Source of the DNA: Mesorhizobium sp. SCN 65-20
GTDB taxonomy: Bacteria; Pseudomonadota; Alphaproteobacteria; Rhizobiales; Rhizobiaceae
DNA: 40,759 nt
Reading direction: 5' to 3'
Assembly (NCBI GenBank): GCA_001724355.1
Contig: MEEF01000022.1
Location: forward strand, 1-40,759
The notes beneath the pieces are model-generated. The model did no database searches, was not told where the DNA came from, and saw only the letters and a list, made by a program, of their open reading frames with translations. How positions within the stretch are numbered: the first letter of the stretch is position 1; each line of letters opens with the position of its first letter. Positions 11,957-20,834 of the stretch are shown here, piece after piece. The position numbers were made by a program, and so were the translations under genes.

Positions 11957-12415
11957 CTACTGGTCCTGTTCCTGAAGGGTGACGAGGCCGAGATTGCGGA
12001 AGCCGGCGGCGGAGATGCGCGCCATGACCTTCATCACCGTGCCGTAGTCGGCGGTCTTGTCGCCGCGCACATAGATGCGCTCCTCGTAGCCGGTCTTGGA
12101 GATGGCCTCGAGCTTGGCGACGACCTCGTCGATAGGGATCTCGGTTTCCTGGAGATAGATCTGGCCCTGGTCGTTGACCGAGACGGTGATCGGCTGGGTT
12201 TCCGAATTCATCGCCTTGGCCTGCGTCTCGGGCAGATCGATCGGCACGCCGACGGTGAGCAGCGGGGCTGCGACCATGAAGATGATGAGCAGCACCAGCA
12301 TCACGTCCACGAAGGGCGTGACGTTGATTTCCGACATCAGGCCGTGGTGGCGGCCGCGCCGCCGGTGGCCGCGTGAGCCTCGGCCTGAACCGCCCGCGCT
12401 GACTGACATTCCCAT
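11957..12415 (-). CDS. tolR: Tol-Pal proton channel subunit TolR (ExbD family)
   Basis: A 152-residue ExbD/TolR protein with a Gly/Arg-rich cytoplasmic N-terminus and one transmembrane helix (about 35-55, [19 protein letters not shown]). Asp37 is the conserved proton-carrying acid. The periplasmic domain follows ([37 protein letters not shown]). With TolQ it forms the motor driving TolA. The ATG at 12415 is preferred over the ATG two codons later because GAGGAG lies 6 bases before it. tolQ ends 10 bases upstream. Confidence 0.96.
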   Translation of the reverse strand: MGMSVSAGGSGRGSRGHRRRGRHHGLMSEINVTPFVDVMLVLLIIFMVAAPLLTVGVPIDLPETQAKAMNSETQPITVSVNDQGQIYLQETEIPIDEVVAKLEAISKTGYEERIYVRGDKTADYGTVMKVMARISAAGFRNLGLVTLQEQDQ

Positions 12416-12425
12416 GGTCTACTCC

Positions 12426-13136
12426 TCAGGCCCGCTGTGCGACTTTTTCATCGATTTGGCGCGAGAGTATGGCGGAGAACTCGTCCGCGAAGCCCTCCAT
12501 TCGGACGGCGATCTTGCCGGCGTCGGATGACAGCTTGTTGTAGGCGATGACAGCGGGGATGGCGGCGAGCAGGCCGATGGCGGTTGCGAGCAGCGCCTCG
12601 GCGATGCCGGGCGCGACGACCGCGAGGTTCGTCGACTTCGAGCCGGCGATCGCCTGGAACGAGGTCATGATGCCGACGACCGTGCCGAACAGGCCGATGA
12701 AGGGCGCGGCCGAACCGATCGTGGCGAGGAAGCCGAGGCGGCCCTCCAGGCGCTCCATCTCGCGGGTCAGGGCCAGGTCCATCGCCTTGTCGATGCGGGT
12801 CTGCAGGCCGAGCGGCGACTTGGCGCCCTTCTCGAAGCTCTTCTTCCACTCCTTCATGGCGGCGACGAAGATCGCGCTCATGCCGGTGGTCTTGCGGTCG
12901 GAGAGGGTGCGGTAGAGTTCCTCGAGCGACTGGCCCGACCAGAAGATCTGCTCGAACCGGTTCAGCGCCGCGCGCATGCGGTTGTAGGCGACCAACTTGT
13001 CGACCACGATCGCCCAGGTCCAGATCGATGCGCCGAGCAGGCCCAGCATCACCAGCTTGACTACCCAGCCGGCCTGCCAGAACAGGGCCCAGATCGACAA
13101 TTCTGCGCCGGTCTGGGCGAGAGGTAGGTTTTCCAT
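12426..13136 (-). CDS. tolQ: Tol-Pal proton channel subunit TolQ
   Basis: A 236-residue MotA/TolQ/ExbB protein with three membrane helices: about 14-42 ([21 protein letters not shown]), a second in the [23 protein letters not shown] block and a third in [21 protein letters not shown]. With TolR it forms the ion channel that energises TolA. The ATG at 13136 has AAGGA 8 bases upstream. The frame remains open for 57 further codons, but that extension is not family-like. The 289 bases upstream, to ybgC, contain the likely tolQ promoter. The group tolQRAB is one transcription unit. Confidence 0.95.
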   Translation of the reverse strand: MENLPLAQTGAELSIWALFWQAGWVVKLVMLGLLGASIWTWAIVVDKLVAYNRMRAALNRFEQIFWSGQSLEELYRTLSDRKTTGMSAIFVAAMKEWKKSFEKGAKSPLGLQTRIDKAMDLALTREMERLEGRLGFLATIGSAAPFIGLFGTVVGIMTSFQAIAGSKSTNLAVVAPGIAEALLATAIGLLAAIPAVIAYNKLSSDAGKIAVRMEGFADEFSAILSRQIDEKVAQRA

Positions 13137-13425
13137 TGAAACAGTCCTTAACAGTTCCGGGCCTGGCTTTCGGCTAGCCCATGCGCATGATCCCATGTGG
13201 TCCGTTCGCGCGAAGCTTCCGGAAGTGCCCCAAAATGCGCCTTTAGCGGCCTTTTCGGGGCGAAATTTGGTGAAAGGAAGGCCGCTCGGAATCCTTACGA
13301 CTTTCACCTGTCCCTTAATGGACCGTTATGGTTAAGGATGAGTTAGGAGATGCGGCGCCAGCGGTTGACTCTTGGTCACCTGTTGTCGCAGGAGCCGATT
13401 CGGCTGCTGCGCGCGCGGCCAGGCC

Positions 13426-13893
13426 TCACCGGCCCGGCATGAACGCCGCAATCCACTCCTTCGGGAAGCGGCGTGGCCTGCCGTTTTCGCCGACGATCGC
13501 GGCTTCGACCCGGGCCTCGACCAGCACCTCGTCGCCGCGCTTGAGCTGCTGGGCCATGTAGATCCGCGCTCCCGAGATATCATCGGTGCGTGTGTCGATG
13601 GTCAGCACGTCGTCGATCCGCGCCGAGCCGCGGAAGTCGATCTCCATGCGGCGCACCACCCACACGATCTTCTCGCCGTGCTTGCCGTCGTGCAGCTCGG
13701 TGTGATGTACGCCGGCGAGACGCAGGAAGTCGGAGCGGCCTCGCTCGAAGAACTCGAGGTAGCGCGCGTGATAGACGACGCCGGAGAAGTCGGTGTCGGC
13801 ATAATAGACCCGCGCCATCAGCCTGTGGCCGAACGGCGTCAATGCGCCGGAAAGCCCGGCAGCCAGCACATCGCGTTCGTCATGATCGGCCAT
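13426..13893 (-). CDS. ybgC: Tol-Pal-associated acyl-CoA thioesterase YbgC
   Basis: A 155-residue hotdog-fold (4HBT) thioesterase that hydrolyses short-chain or phospholipid-linked acyl-CoA and is nearly always linked to tol-pal. The motif VYYADTDFSGVVYHARYLEFFERGR carries the catalytic aspartate (Asp35). The start has AAGGGA upstream. It precedes tolQ on the same strand with a gap of about 290 bases, so the two may be transcribed separately despite their functional linkage. Confidence 0.93.
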   Translation of the reverse strand: MADHDERDVLAAGLSGALTPFGHRLMARVYYADTDFSGVVYHARYLEFFERGRSDFLRLAGVHHTELHDGKHGEKIVWVVRRMEIDFRGSARIDDVLTIDTRTDDISGARIYMAQQLKRGDEVLVEARVEAAIVGENGRPRRFPKEWIAAFMPGR

Positions 13894-14079
13894 GGCGGTC
13901 CCTTTTCCAGCCTTTCAGGCACCAGTTGTTCCTGGTCCCAGAACCCGATGGCAGCAATGGCTGCGATGTTCAAGACCTGACGGGGTGGTGAAGCTGGCGT
14001 TGGCAAGCCGCCGAGCAAGACGATGTCAGGTTGCTTGGGGCCGTGGACAGGAGGCGTTTCGCTAAGCCGCCGCGACTGA

Positions 14080-14571
14080 TCAAACCTTCGTGTCCGAGCG
14101 GTGGCGCTCGAAACGCTGCTCCCTCACGCCGCCCGACCACTGGTCCCGCTCTTCCTCCGCCACAAGCGCAAATCCGAACGACTCATAGAGATGGCGGGCG
14201 GGATTGAGCCCGGCGAAAGTCGTAAGATAGACGCCGGAAAAACTCCTCGCATCGACATGCTCGATCGCCGCGCCCATCAGTCTGCGCCCAAGCCCGGTGC
14301 CGCGCGCCTTGTCGCTGGTGATGAACCAGCGCAGGTGCGCCAGTGGCTCGGACGCGACCGGCGCCTCCAGACTGATGGTTCCGAGTAGGGCACCGTCGGC
14401 GTCATGTTCGGCCGCGAAAAAGTCCAGCCCGGGCCTGAAATCGCGCAGGAAGGCCGACAGCTCGCTGGCAACCTTGGCTTCGAAAGGCAGTCCGAACCCC
14501 CACTCGCGAGCGTAGTATTCTGCGTGCAGCCTGACGATGTCGGCTATCAGTCCGGGACGATAGCCGAGCAC
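14080..14571 (-). CDS. GNAT-family N-acetyltransferase
   Basis: A protein of about 163 residues with the GNAT fold: acetyl-CoA-binding motif A at DKARGTGLGRRLMGAAIEHV (R-x-x-G-x-G) and motif B near LNPARHLYESFGF, ending EEERDQWSGGVREQRFERH. Such genes are sometimes fused to or annotated with MarR regulators; here the enzyme stands alone. Substrate unknown. Its start overlaps the ruvB stop. A TTG at 14577 would give a 4-base overlap, but the GTG at 14571 sits 6 bases after AAGAGGA and is preferred. It is cotranscribed with ruvB. Confidence 0.82.
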   Translation of the reverse strand: MLGYRPGLIADIVRLHAEYYAREWGFGLPFEAKVASELSAFLRDFRPGLDFFAAEHDADGALLGTISLEAPVASEPLAHLRWFITSDKARGTGLGRRLMGAAIEHVDARSFSGVYLTTFAGLNPARHLYESFGFALVAEEERDQWSGGVREQRFERHRSDTKV

Positions 14572-14573
14572 GG

Positions 14574-15614
<1,041 letters not shown>

Positions 15615-15666
15615 GTACTTGCACTTTCTATGACGGATGCGGTGGCGTCAGGGCGTGCCAGCCGCT

Positions 15667-16059
15667 TCATGCGAGGAGTTCCATACCGGTCACGGTTTTG
15701 ACGGCGTCGCGATCGAACGTAACCGTCGTTGAACAGCCGGCGCGCTGCGCCGAATAGGAGATCAGGTGATCGGCTATGTCGCCCCGGTCGGCCTGGGCGA
15801 TCATTTGCGAGAGTGAAGCCTCATCCTCGAAAACAAGCTCGGCGGTTTCCAGAAGCGCTTCGATCAAGGCGCGTGTCCGGCTCCTGTCGAAGCCATAACG
15901 TTGACGCAGGGCCCAGGAGAGCTCCGCAAGTACGATCAGGCTGACAAATGCCGGGTCGTCCGCAGTCCGGGTAGCGAAGAAGGCAGCTGCCTTTTCAAAC
16001 TGCCGTTCGTCGTCGCGCAGAACGAAGCGCAGCAGAACGTTCGTATCGACGGCCTTCAT
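15667..16059 (-). CDS. VapC-type PIN-domain toxin (module 1)
   Basis: A 130-residue PIN-domain ribonuclease. The acidic active-site set is complete: Asp5 (AVDTNVLLR), Glu46 (VLAELSW), Asp97 (IADHLI) and Asp116 (TFDRDAV). Such toxins cleave tRNA, rRNA or mRNA when released from their antitoxin. The start ATG overlaps the antitoxin stop in ATGA (16056-16059), typical of coupled toxin-antitoxin translation. It lies between ruvA and ruvB on the same strand. The intact active site argues that it is functional; the RNA target is unknown. Confidence 0.88.
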   Translation of the reverse strand: MKAVDTNVLLRFVLRDDERQFEKAAAFFATRTADDPAFVSLIVLAELSWALRQRYGFDRSRTRALIEALLETAELVFEDEASLSQMIAQADRGDIADHLISYSAQRAGCSTTVTFDRDAVKTVTGMELLA

Positions 16060-16349
16060 GTCTTTGGCTCATGTTCGGCGCTCCAGTCGCGAACAATACG
16101 CGTATCATCATCGAACACAGCTTCGCCAATCGCCTCATCAAGGTCTTCGAGCGACGCGCCGGCGCCCTTTGGGGGCGTTCCCAGAAAGCCTGCGAGATCG
16201 CTGATCCGCCTGTTCTTTGGCAGTGCAACGACCTCGCCATCCCGAACCGTGACAAAGAACTTCGTGCCGGGGGTCAGCGCGAGTTCGTCGCGCACGTCCT
16301 TTGGGATGGTCAACTGGCCCTTGGATGTCATGGTCGTATACGCGCCCAT
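16056..16349 (-). CDS. AbrB/SpoVT-type antitoxin VapB (module 1)
   Basis: A 97-residue antitoxin. The N-terminal swapped-hairpin AbrB DNA-binding domain reads TTMTSKGQLTIPKDVRDELALTPGTKFFV. The C-terminal half (about 55-97), with SLEDLDEAIGEAVFDDD, would wrap the toxin. The start has GGAAGGG 6 bases upstream. It probably represses its own operon at the inverted repeats just upstream (16351-16394). It lies 66 bases after the ruvA stop. Confidence 0.88.
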   Translation of the reverse strand: MGAYTTMTSKGQLTIPKDVRDELALTPGTKFFVTVRDGEVVALPKNRRISDLAGFLGTPPKGAGASLEDLDEAIGEAVFDDDTRIVRDWSAEHEPKT

Positions 16350-16350
16350 G

Positions 16351-16394
16351 TCTTACCCTTCCGAAGATTTCTTACCTGTCGAAAATAGTAAGAA
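16351..16394 (-). promoter_or_regulatory. candidate VapB operator, module 1
   Basis: The plus strand shows TTCTTAC (16369-16375) and its complement GTAAGAA (16388-16394), spaced by 12 bases. A third half-site, TCTTACC, lies at 16351-16357 beside the vapB start. Repeats of this kind upstream of toxin-antitoxin operons bind the antitoxin complex; here that is inference. Confidence 0.5.
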
Positions 16395-16415
16395 GCTTGA
16401 CGCCAAGCAAGGCAA

Positions 16416-17036
16416 TCACCGCGCCAACTCCTTCAGACCGAAGCGGATCAGCTTGGAGGAATCGGCGTCCTCACCCGCCGTCTTCATCGCGGCCGCCACT
16501 GCGTTGGCCGCAATGTCGCGCGAATAGCCGAGATTGACCAGTGCCGAGACGGCGTCGGCTACCGGGGCAGGGGCCACGCCTTCGCCCAGTTCCTGCTTGA
16601 GCCCGATGGTTCCGGAGGCGGAGCCGGCATAGGCGGGCGCCTTGTTCTTGAGCTCGGTGACGATGCGCTCCGCGACCTTCTTGCCGACGCCGGGCGCGCG
16701 GCTGACCATGGCGATGTCGCGCAGCGCGATCGCATTGGCGAGGTCGGCCGGCGCCAGCGTCGACAGCACCGCCAGCGCCACCTTGGCGCCGACGCCCTGG
16801 ACGTTGTTCTGCAGCAGGCGGAACCACTCGCGCTCGAGCTCCGACTGGAAGCCGTAGAGCCGGATCATGTCCTCGCGCACATAGGTCTCGATATGGAGCA
16901 CCGCCGCCTCTCCGGGGCCAGAGAGCGAGGCGAGTGTGCGGGCCGAGCAATAGGCGACATAGCCGACGCCATGCACGTCGAGCACGCAATAGTCCTCGCC
17001 GATCTCATCGACCGTCCCCTTCAATTTGCCGATCAT
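16416..17036 (-). CDS. ruvA: Holliday junction DNA-binding protein RuvA
   Basis: Tetrameric junction-binding partner of RuvB and RuvC. The 206 residues show an N-terminal OB fold ([31 protein letters not shown]). Two helix-hairpin-helix motifs follow ([19 protein letters not shown] and [19 protein letters not shown]). A flexible linker leads to the C-terminal RuvB-binding domain ([23 protein letters not shown]). Its start lies only 13 bases after the stop of the second vapC, so its ribosome binding site overlaps toxin coding sequence and the genes must be cotranscribed. Confidence 0.96.
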   Translation of the reverse strand: MIGKLKGTVDEIGEDYCVLDVHGVGYVAYCSARTLASLSGPGEAAVLHIETYVREDMIRLYGFQSELEREWFRLLQNNVQGVGAKVALAVLSTLAPADLANAIALRDIAMVSRAPGVGKKVAERIVTELKNKAPAYAGSASGTIGLKQELGEGVAPAPVADAVSALVNLGYSRDIAANAVAAAMKTAGEDADSSKLIRFGLKELAR

Positions 17037-17049
17037 TTTGTACGTCCCG

Positions 17050-17463
17050 TCATGGATGGGTATCTGGTGCGATGATGTCGAGGCCGGGGAAATAGCTGCG
17101 ATAGCGCGTGGCGTCTCGCGTCAACAACCGATGCCCCGCCACCTGCGCATGCGCACCGATGAGGAAATCGGGCAGGGTGCGCTCGCGGGTTCCGCCATTC
17201 TGGCGATATGCCAGATGCGCCTTACCTGCGGCGAAGGCTGCCTCAAAGGGGATCTGCGCCTTGTGGACGGTCAGGCCTGCCAGCGATTGCGCAAGATCTG
17301 CTTCGGTCGGAAATCGTACCGATATCTCCGACCAGATGACCGGATTGACGACAAGCGCCCCGGCGCTTCCCTCCCTGACGAGGTTGCCTCTCGACCAGTG
17401 GCTCCCCGGACCGCCCTGGAACATGTCCAGGAAGATGTTGGAATCAACGAGGACCGAGGTCAT
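17050..17463 (-). CDS. VapC-type PIN-domain toxin (module 2)
   Basis: A 137-residue PIN-domain protein with the acidic residues Asp7 ([10 protein letters not shown]), Glu46 (VIWSEIS), Asp99 ([10 protein letters not shown]) and Asp117 (LTRDATRY), so the nuclease centre is intact. It belongs to a different PIN subgroup from module 1: little similarity beyond the active site, and C-terminal [19 protein letters not shown] of the FitB/VapC type. It overlaps its antitoxin gene by 20 bases and ends 13 bases before ruvA. Its RNA target is unknown. Confidence 0.88.
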   Translation of the reverse strand: MTSVLVDSNIFLDMFQGGPGSHWSRGNLVREGSAGALVVNPVIWSEISVRFPTEADLAQSLAGLTVHKAQIPFEAAFAAGKAHLAYRQNGGTRERTLPDFLIGAHAQVAGHRLLTRDATRYRSYFPGLDIIAPDTHP

Positions 17464-17713
17464 CGCGCGGCCCCCTCAGCCACTCCATGTATTCGTCCGT
17501 CGTCATGCCGCCGAGGTCGATCGTCCCGGCCACCTTGTCCGCCCAGGCATTTATCGCTTGTGCCCGGCGCCGACGCGCCTCGTCGTCCTCGAGCGCTACC
17601 AGCGTGACGACGTCGCCTGAGACGACAAACTCCACCTCCGAGCCGGGCTCGATGCCCAGCCGGTCGCGGATCTCCTTGGGGATGGTCACCTGGCCTTTTG
17701 TGGTCACGCGCAT
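17444..17713 (-). CDS. AbrB-type antitoxin VapB (module 2)
   Basis: An 89-residue antitoxin whose N-terminus MRVTTKGQVTIPKEIRDRLG, followed by IEPGSEVEF, is a canonical AbrB/MazE-like DNA-binding domain. The C-terminus (AINAWADKVAGTIDLGGMTTDEYMEWLRG) is of the type that neutralises FitB-like PIN toxins. The start has GAGG 7 bases upstream, inside a perfect inverted repeat that is its likely operator. It lies 53 bases after ruvC. Confidence 0.88.
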   Translation of the reverse strand: MRVTTKGQVTIPKEIRDRLGIEPGSEVEFVVSGDVVTLVALEDDEARRRRAQAINAWADKVAGTIDLGGMTTDEYMEWLRGPRDDLGPR

Positions 17714-17714
17714 G

Positions 17715-17735
17715 GTAATACCTCACAGGTATTAC
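17715..17735 (-). promoter_or_regulatory. inverted repeat over the vapB ribosome binding site, module 2
   Basis: GTAATACC (17715-17722), a 5-base spacer and GGTATTAC (17728-17735) form a perfect 8-bp inverted repeat directly before the antitoxin ATG. It includes the GAGG Shine-Dalgarno. It can act as an antitoxin operator in DNA or as an RNA hairpin masking the ribosome binding site. Confidence 0.6.
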
Positions 17736-17766
17736 TTACCCGCCGCATGAGAACAAGTCAAGAACA

Positions 17767-18291
17767 TCAGGCCTGGGCGGCGGCTGCCAGTTGGGCCAGC
17801 CTGTGGGCCGGGCTCTGGCGGTGGTGGGCGTGGCAGATGGCGATCGCCAGCGCGTCGGCGGCGTCGGCGGTGTCGAAGCCGGCCTTGGGCAACAGCACCT
17901 TGACCATCATGGCGATCTGCTTCTTGTCGCCGTGGCCGACGCCGATGACGGTTTTCTTGACGGCATTGGGCGAGTATTCGGCGACCACGAGGCCGGCGCG
18001 GGCAGGCACCAGCATGGCAATGCCGCGCGCCTGGCCGAGCTTCAGCGTGGCGGTTGCGTCCTTGTTGACGAAGGTCGCCTCCACCGCCGCCTCGTGCGGC
18101 ATCTCGCGGTGGATCACGTCGGCCAACCCGTCATGCAGCTGGCAGAGCCGGCTGGCGAGCGACGCCTTGCTATCGGAACGCACGGTGCCGGAGGCGACGA
18201 AACGCAACGAATTGCCGAGCGATTCGATGATGCCCCAGCCGGTGCGCTGAAGCCCCGGGTCGATACCTATGATTCGAATCGTCTCTTTCAT
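17767..18291 (-). CDS. ruvC: Holliday junction resolvase RuvC
   Basis: Dimeric endonuclease that cuts Holliday junctions. The 174 residues follow the family pattern: Asp11 in [14 protein letters not shown], Glu71 in [23 protein letters not shown], and the distal acids in [19 protein letters not shown]. It starts at the ATG complementary to 18289-18291, 81 bases after the RcdA-like gene. It is the first recognisable ruv gene in the transcription direction. Confidence 0.96.
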   Translation of the reverse strand: MKETIRIIGIDPGLQRTGWGIIESLGNSLRFVASGTVRSDSKASLASRLCQLHDGLADVIHREMPHEAAVEATFVNKDATATLKLGQARGIAMLVPARAGLVVAEYSPNAVKKTVIGVGHGDKKQIAMMVKVLLPKAGFDTADAADALAIAICHAHHRQSPAHRLAQLAAAAQA

Positions 18292-18372
18292 CCGCGAACT
18301 CTATCTCCACGGACGCAGGACGCCAGAGAATTGTGAACAAACCGGAAACGAAGTCCGGGAGAGGCCCGTCGC

Positions 18373-18912
18373 CTAGTTCCGGGCGAAGGCGGTGTTGAGC
18401 AGGTTGATCTGGTCGGAAACCGGATTGCTGCTGCGGCGCATCGACTGGACAGGCAACACGGTCGCGCCGTTGCCGTAGATCTCCTCGTCCATGCGGCGAA
18501 CGAGTGCCTGTAGCCTGAGCGAGCGGCGCACGAGATCGACGAATGCGGTGGGCAATTCGTTCCAGCCGGCGGCCTCGTCATGCGCCGAGGCGGTGTCGAG
18601 CCTGACCTTGGCCTTTTCGGCTGCGACCTGGTCGCGCGTCATTTCGCCGGAATTGGCCGCACGCTGCAGCAGCAGCCACGAGGCGATCTGCATCAGCCTG
18701 GTGGTGAGACGCATCGATTCGGCCGCGTAGAGCGTTGCCGCAAGGCGAGACAGCTTCTTGGCCTCGACCCGGCCGGCGCCGTCAAGATACTCGGCTGCCT
18801 GTTCGACCAGCCCCATGCCCTCATTGTAGAGGGGCTTGAAGGATGGCGAAAACACCCGCCTCTCGGCGAGCTTGATCGTGTTCGCGCTTTCCTTCGAAGG
18901 CTCGTTCATCAT
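18373..18912 (-). CDS. DUF1465 family protein, RcdA-like cell-cycle adaptor
   Basis: A 179-residue, mostly helical protein of the DUF1465 family. That family includes Caulobacter RcdA, an adaptor that helps deliver the cell-cycle regulator CtrA to the ClpXP protease. Recognisable parts are VFSPSFKPLYNEGMGLVEQAAEYLDGAGR, LAATLYAAESMRLTTRLMQIASWLLLQRA and LRLQALVRRMDEEIYG. The C-terminal tail is short and polar, as in RcdA. The start has AAGG five bases upstream. It is on the same strand as ruvC with 81 bases between. The exact role in this organism is inferred from family membership. Confidence 0.75.
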   Translation of the reverse strand: MMNEPSKESANTIKLAERRVFSPSFKPLYNEGMGLVEQAAEYLDGAGRVEAKKLSRLAATLYAAESMRLTTRLMQIASWLLLQRAANSGEMTRDQVAAEKAKVRLDTASAHDEAAGWNELPTAFVDLVRRSLRLQALVRRMDEEIYGNGATVLPVQSMRRSSNPVSDQINLLNTAFARN

Positions 18913-19100
18913 CGGTACCTTGCATCCCTGGTTCGCGTCGTGCCCGTCTTTTTCCGACGAATTCTGCGCGTGCCGACCCCTATACGCTATGCCGTCTGAA
19001 AATGCGCTTCCAGTCGGCTGAACGCAAGCTCATGTTTAACAAAGGGTTAACGCGCCGCTGCCGGCCGCTTCTGGAAGGCGGCGCCCCGGTTTCGACGCGC
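18913..19100. other. intergenic region upstream of the RcdA-like gene
   Basis: No coding frame is convincing here. The stretch contains the promoter of the RcdA-like gene on the minus strand and the downstream flank of the small-RNA terminator at 19101-19132. Confidence 0.4.
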
Positions 19101-19132
19101 AAAAAAAAGAGCCGCGGAAAGTGCGCGGCTCT
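19101..19132 (-). terminator. strong Rho-independent terminator of the small-RNA candidate
   Basis: A perfect 9-bp stem (AGAGCCGCG at 19108-19116 and its complement at 19124-19132) is followed on the minus strand by eight T residues. It is 180 bases past the nearest minus-strand stop codon, which argues for a separate RNA. Confidence 0.9.
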
Positions 19133-19222
19133 CAGGAGTTTAACAGGGAGGCGTCAAACAAAGTGGCTCCAACCACTCGGTAAGAATCCAGATCACTGGA
19201 TACCCACAGTAAACGCCCGTAA
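19101..19222 (-). ncRNA. candidate structured small RNA
   Basis: The minus strand contains a compact chain of helices. An outer stem GGCGT/ACGCC (complement of 19213-19217 with 19150-19154) encloses two perfect hairpins, ATCCAG-N4-CTGGAT (19186-19201) and AGTGG-N6-CCACT (19162-19177). Then comes an unpaired C/T-rich stretch with CGCCTCCC and CTCCT, which look like anti-Shine-Dalgarno seeds. The strong terminator at 19101-19132 closes it. No coding frame fits. CCTCCC-type seeds before a terminator are typical of alphaproteobacterial trans-acting sRNAs, such as the alpha-r8/MmgR and alpha-r14 families, but I could not align to them. The 5' end is a guess; the transcript may begin nearer 19180. 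Confidence 0.5.
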
Positions 19223-19314
19223 TGCTTAATGGAGGCTTAAGGCTGCGCCGATTGGTCGTGCGACTGTCCCGACACGGAACAGTTGCTTAAGATTGTTGCC
19301 ATCGGCACCGACCA

Positions 19315-19692
19315 TCAGGACTTCCATACGACCGGCAAGGCGATGAACACGAACAGGAACATCGCTGCGTAGAATCCCATCGACGATATCGCGACCACTG
19401 GCTCGACCGCGGCGTTGCCACCGAGCAGGAAGAACAATCCGACGAGCAGCCCTATGCCGCTGACAGCGGTCAGCCAGAAATGGACCTTGGCGAGCACGCG
19501 CTCCCGCGCGAGCGGGAACAGGTGATAGAAGAAGGCGAACACCGCCGACATCAGCCAGCCCGCCACCATGGTATGGGCGTGAACGGGCGTCTGGCTGTGG
19601 TCCTGGCTGATCGACATGTGCAGGCCGAGCGCCATGCCGGCGATGGCATAGACGATGGCGAGCGTGAAGAAATTCCGTGCGACCCCTTGCAT
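19315..19692 (-). CDS. small four-helix membrane protein resembling part of heme-copper oxidase subunit I
   Basis: A 125-residue integral membrane protein with four helices (about 7-28, 40-64, 75-95 and 98-122). It contains several membrane histidines: LGLHMSISQDHSQTPVHAHTMVAGWLMS, AFFYHLFP and KVHFW. This histidine-rich pattern recalls the NorB/CcoN branch of heme-copper oxidase subunit I, but the protein is only about a quarter of that length and lacks partner subunits nearby. It may be a heme- or copper-binding membrane protein of its own family; no enzymatic role can be claimed. The ATG at 19692 has GGAG six bases upstream; the longer upstream frame is not membrane-like. Confidence 0.65.
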   Translation of the reverse strand: MQGVARNFFTLAIVYAIAGMALGLHMSISQDHSQTPVHAHTMVAGWLMSAVFAFFYHLFPLARERVLAKVHFWLTAVSGIGLLVGLFFLLGGNAAVEPVVAISSMGFYAAMFLFVFIALPVVWKS

Positions 19693-20225
19693 GCTGTTCT
19701 CCGATGCCTCTCCCCCCGCAGGGAATGGGTTGTTGACGTGCAGGCCGCGCAGGCGGCCGATGGCGCATTTGCGCTTTGTCTGTTTCAGGCTCATGCCGCG
19801 CGACCGCCCGACATGCCTCCTGTCTAGATACATTTGAAACCTGGTCGCCGGCCGATGCGGGTACCGCAGGTCTTTCCGGCAGCGCATGTGGTCGCGCCGT
19901 GGTTTCAGGCCGCTGTTACGTTCCCCGCCTGGCTGTCACCATGGCTGACGGGTGGAATTTCCGGAGTTTTCCGGGAGCGCTCACATCATTCCGGCCAATG
20001 GCGCGGATCTGTATCGTACAGCTACTCCAGCGTGCTCGGCGGCCGGTCGGCAGTCATGTGGCTACAGCTGGCGACGAACGATACGTGCGGCGGTCTCCGC
20101 CGAAACATCCCGTGGTCGTTGCCGGCATAAGGTCGAAACAACACCGGTGCAAATGACCGTAGCTGAAGTGTAGTCGCTGCTGAAATCCCATCGCGACTTC
20201 GACAACTCGGATGAAAGGTTCGGAA
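19693..20225. other. 533-base intergenic region with no recognised gene
   Basis: This region lies between two divergent membrane-protein genes. Short frames occur but none has a family-like sequence or good ribosome binding site. A small inverted repeat CTGTA-TCG-TACAG (20009-20021) could be an operator. It may hold promoters for both genes or decayed sequence. Confidence 0.4.
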
Positions 20226-20777
20226 ATGGACGTCTATTCTCTCGTCAAGTTCCTGCATGTCGTCGCCGCGGTGGCCTGGGCCGGCGGAGGTTTTGCTCTC
20301 ATGCTCGTGGCCTTTCGCGCAGACCGTGCCGGCAATGTCGAAGGCATGCTGCAGGCCATGCGGGCGATCGGCGAACTGGGCAACAAGTTGTTCGTGCCGG
20401 CATCGCTGGCCACGCTCATCCTCGGTCTCGTCATGTGCTGGTTCTGGGTCGGCTTCGGCGAACTGTGGATCATCATCGGGCTGGCCGGCTATGCGACGAC
20501 CTTCCTGGTCGGCACGCTCATCTTCCAGCCGACGGGCGATCGCATGGCAGCGATGATAGCCAAGGACGGCGTCACGCCTGCTGCCCTCGAGCAGGGCCGC
20601 CGGATCCTCAAGGTGGCGCGGTTCGACTACGCCGTGATGCTGGTCATCGTTGCCGACATGGTGTTCAAACCGACCCTATCCGACATGCCGATCCTCGCGG
20701 CGATGGCGGCGGTGTTCGGTCTCGGCCTGTGGGCTGCCTTCGACGGACTGCGTCCGGTGGCCCCCGCTACCGCCTGA
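20226..20777 (+). CDS. DUF2269-like integral membrane protein
   Basis: A 183-residue protein with about four to five hydrophobic helices. It opens with MDVYSLVKFLHVVAAVAWAGGGFALMLVAF, the Leu-His-Val...Trp-x-Gly-Gly signature of DUF2269 and related copper/heme membrane proteins. The helices are about 5-28, 53-75, 79-98, 133-150 and 155-173. The conserved His11 lies in the first helix. The function is unknown. The ATG at 20226 has AAAGG seven bases upstream, better than the in-frame ATG 15 bases earlier. It converges with the acyl-CoA ligase gene. Confidence 0.75.
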   Translation: MDVYSLVKFLHVVAAVAWAGGGFALMLVAFRADRAGNVEGMLQAMRAIGELGNKLFVPASLATLILGLVMCWFWVGFGELWIIIGLAGYATTFLVGTLIFQPTGDRMAAMIAKDGVTPAALEQGRRILKVARFDYAVMLVIVADMVFKPTLSDMPILAAMAAVFGLGLWAAFDGLRPVAPATA

Positions 20778-20787
20778 GATCAACGCG

Positions 20788-20811
20788 GCGGCGTCCAAGG
20801 GGGCGCCGCTT
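20788..20811 (+). terminator. possible terminator hairpin after the DUF2269-like gene
   Basis: A 9-bp stem with one G-T pair (GCGGCGTCC 20788-20796, loop AAGG, GGGCGCCGC 20801-20809) is followed by TTCCCC. The T-tract is weak. Confidence 0.45.
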
Positions 20812-20834
20812 CCCCGTCTATCCCCTGGCCCACA

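Noticed and set aside
10871-12376. Plus-strand frame rich in Gly/Leu/Arg opposite tolA-tolR
   Set aside because: It mirrors the Pro/Lys/Glu repeats of tolA; no start signal or domain.
19226-19768. Alternative minus-strand frame of 180 codons over the four-helix protein gene
   Set aside because: It is Arg/His/Pro-rich without hydrophobic helices; the overlapping frame gives a clear membrane protein with a good ribosome binding site.
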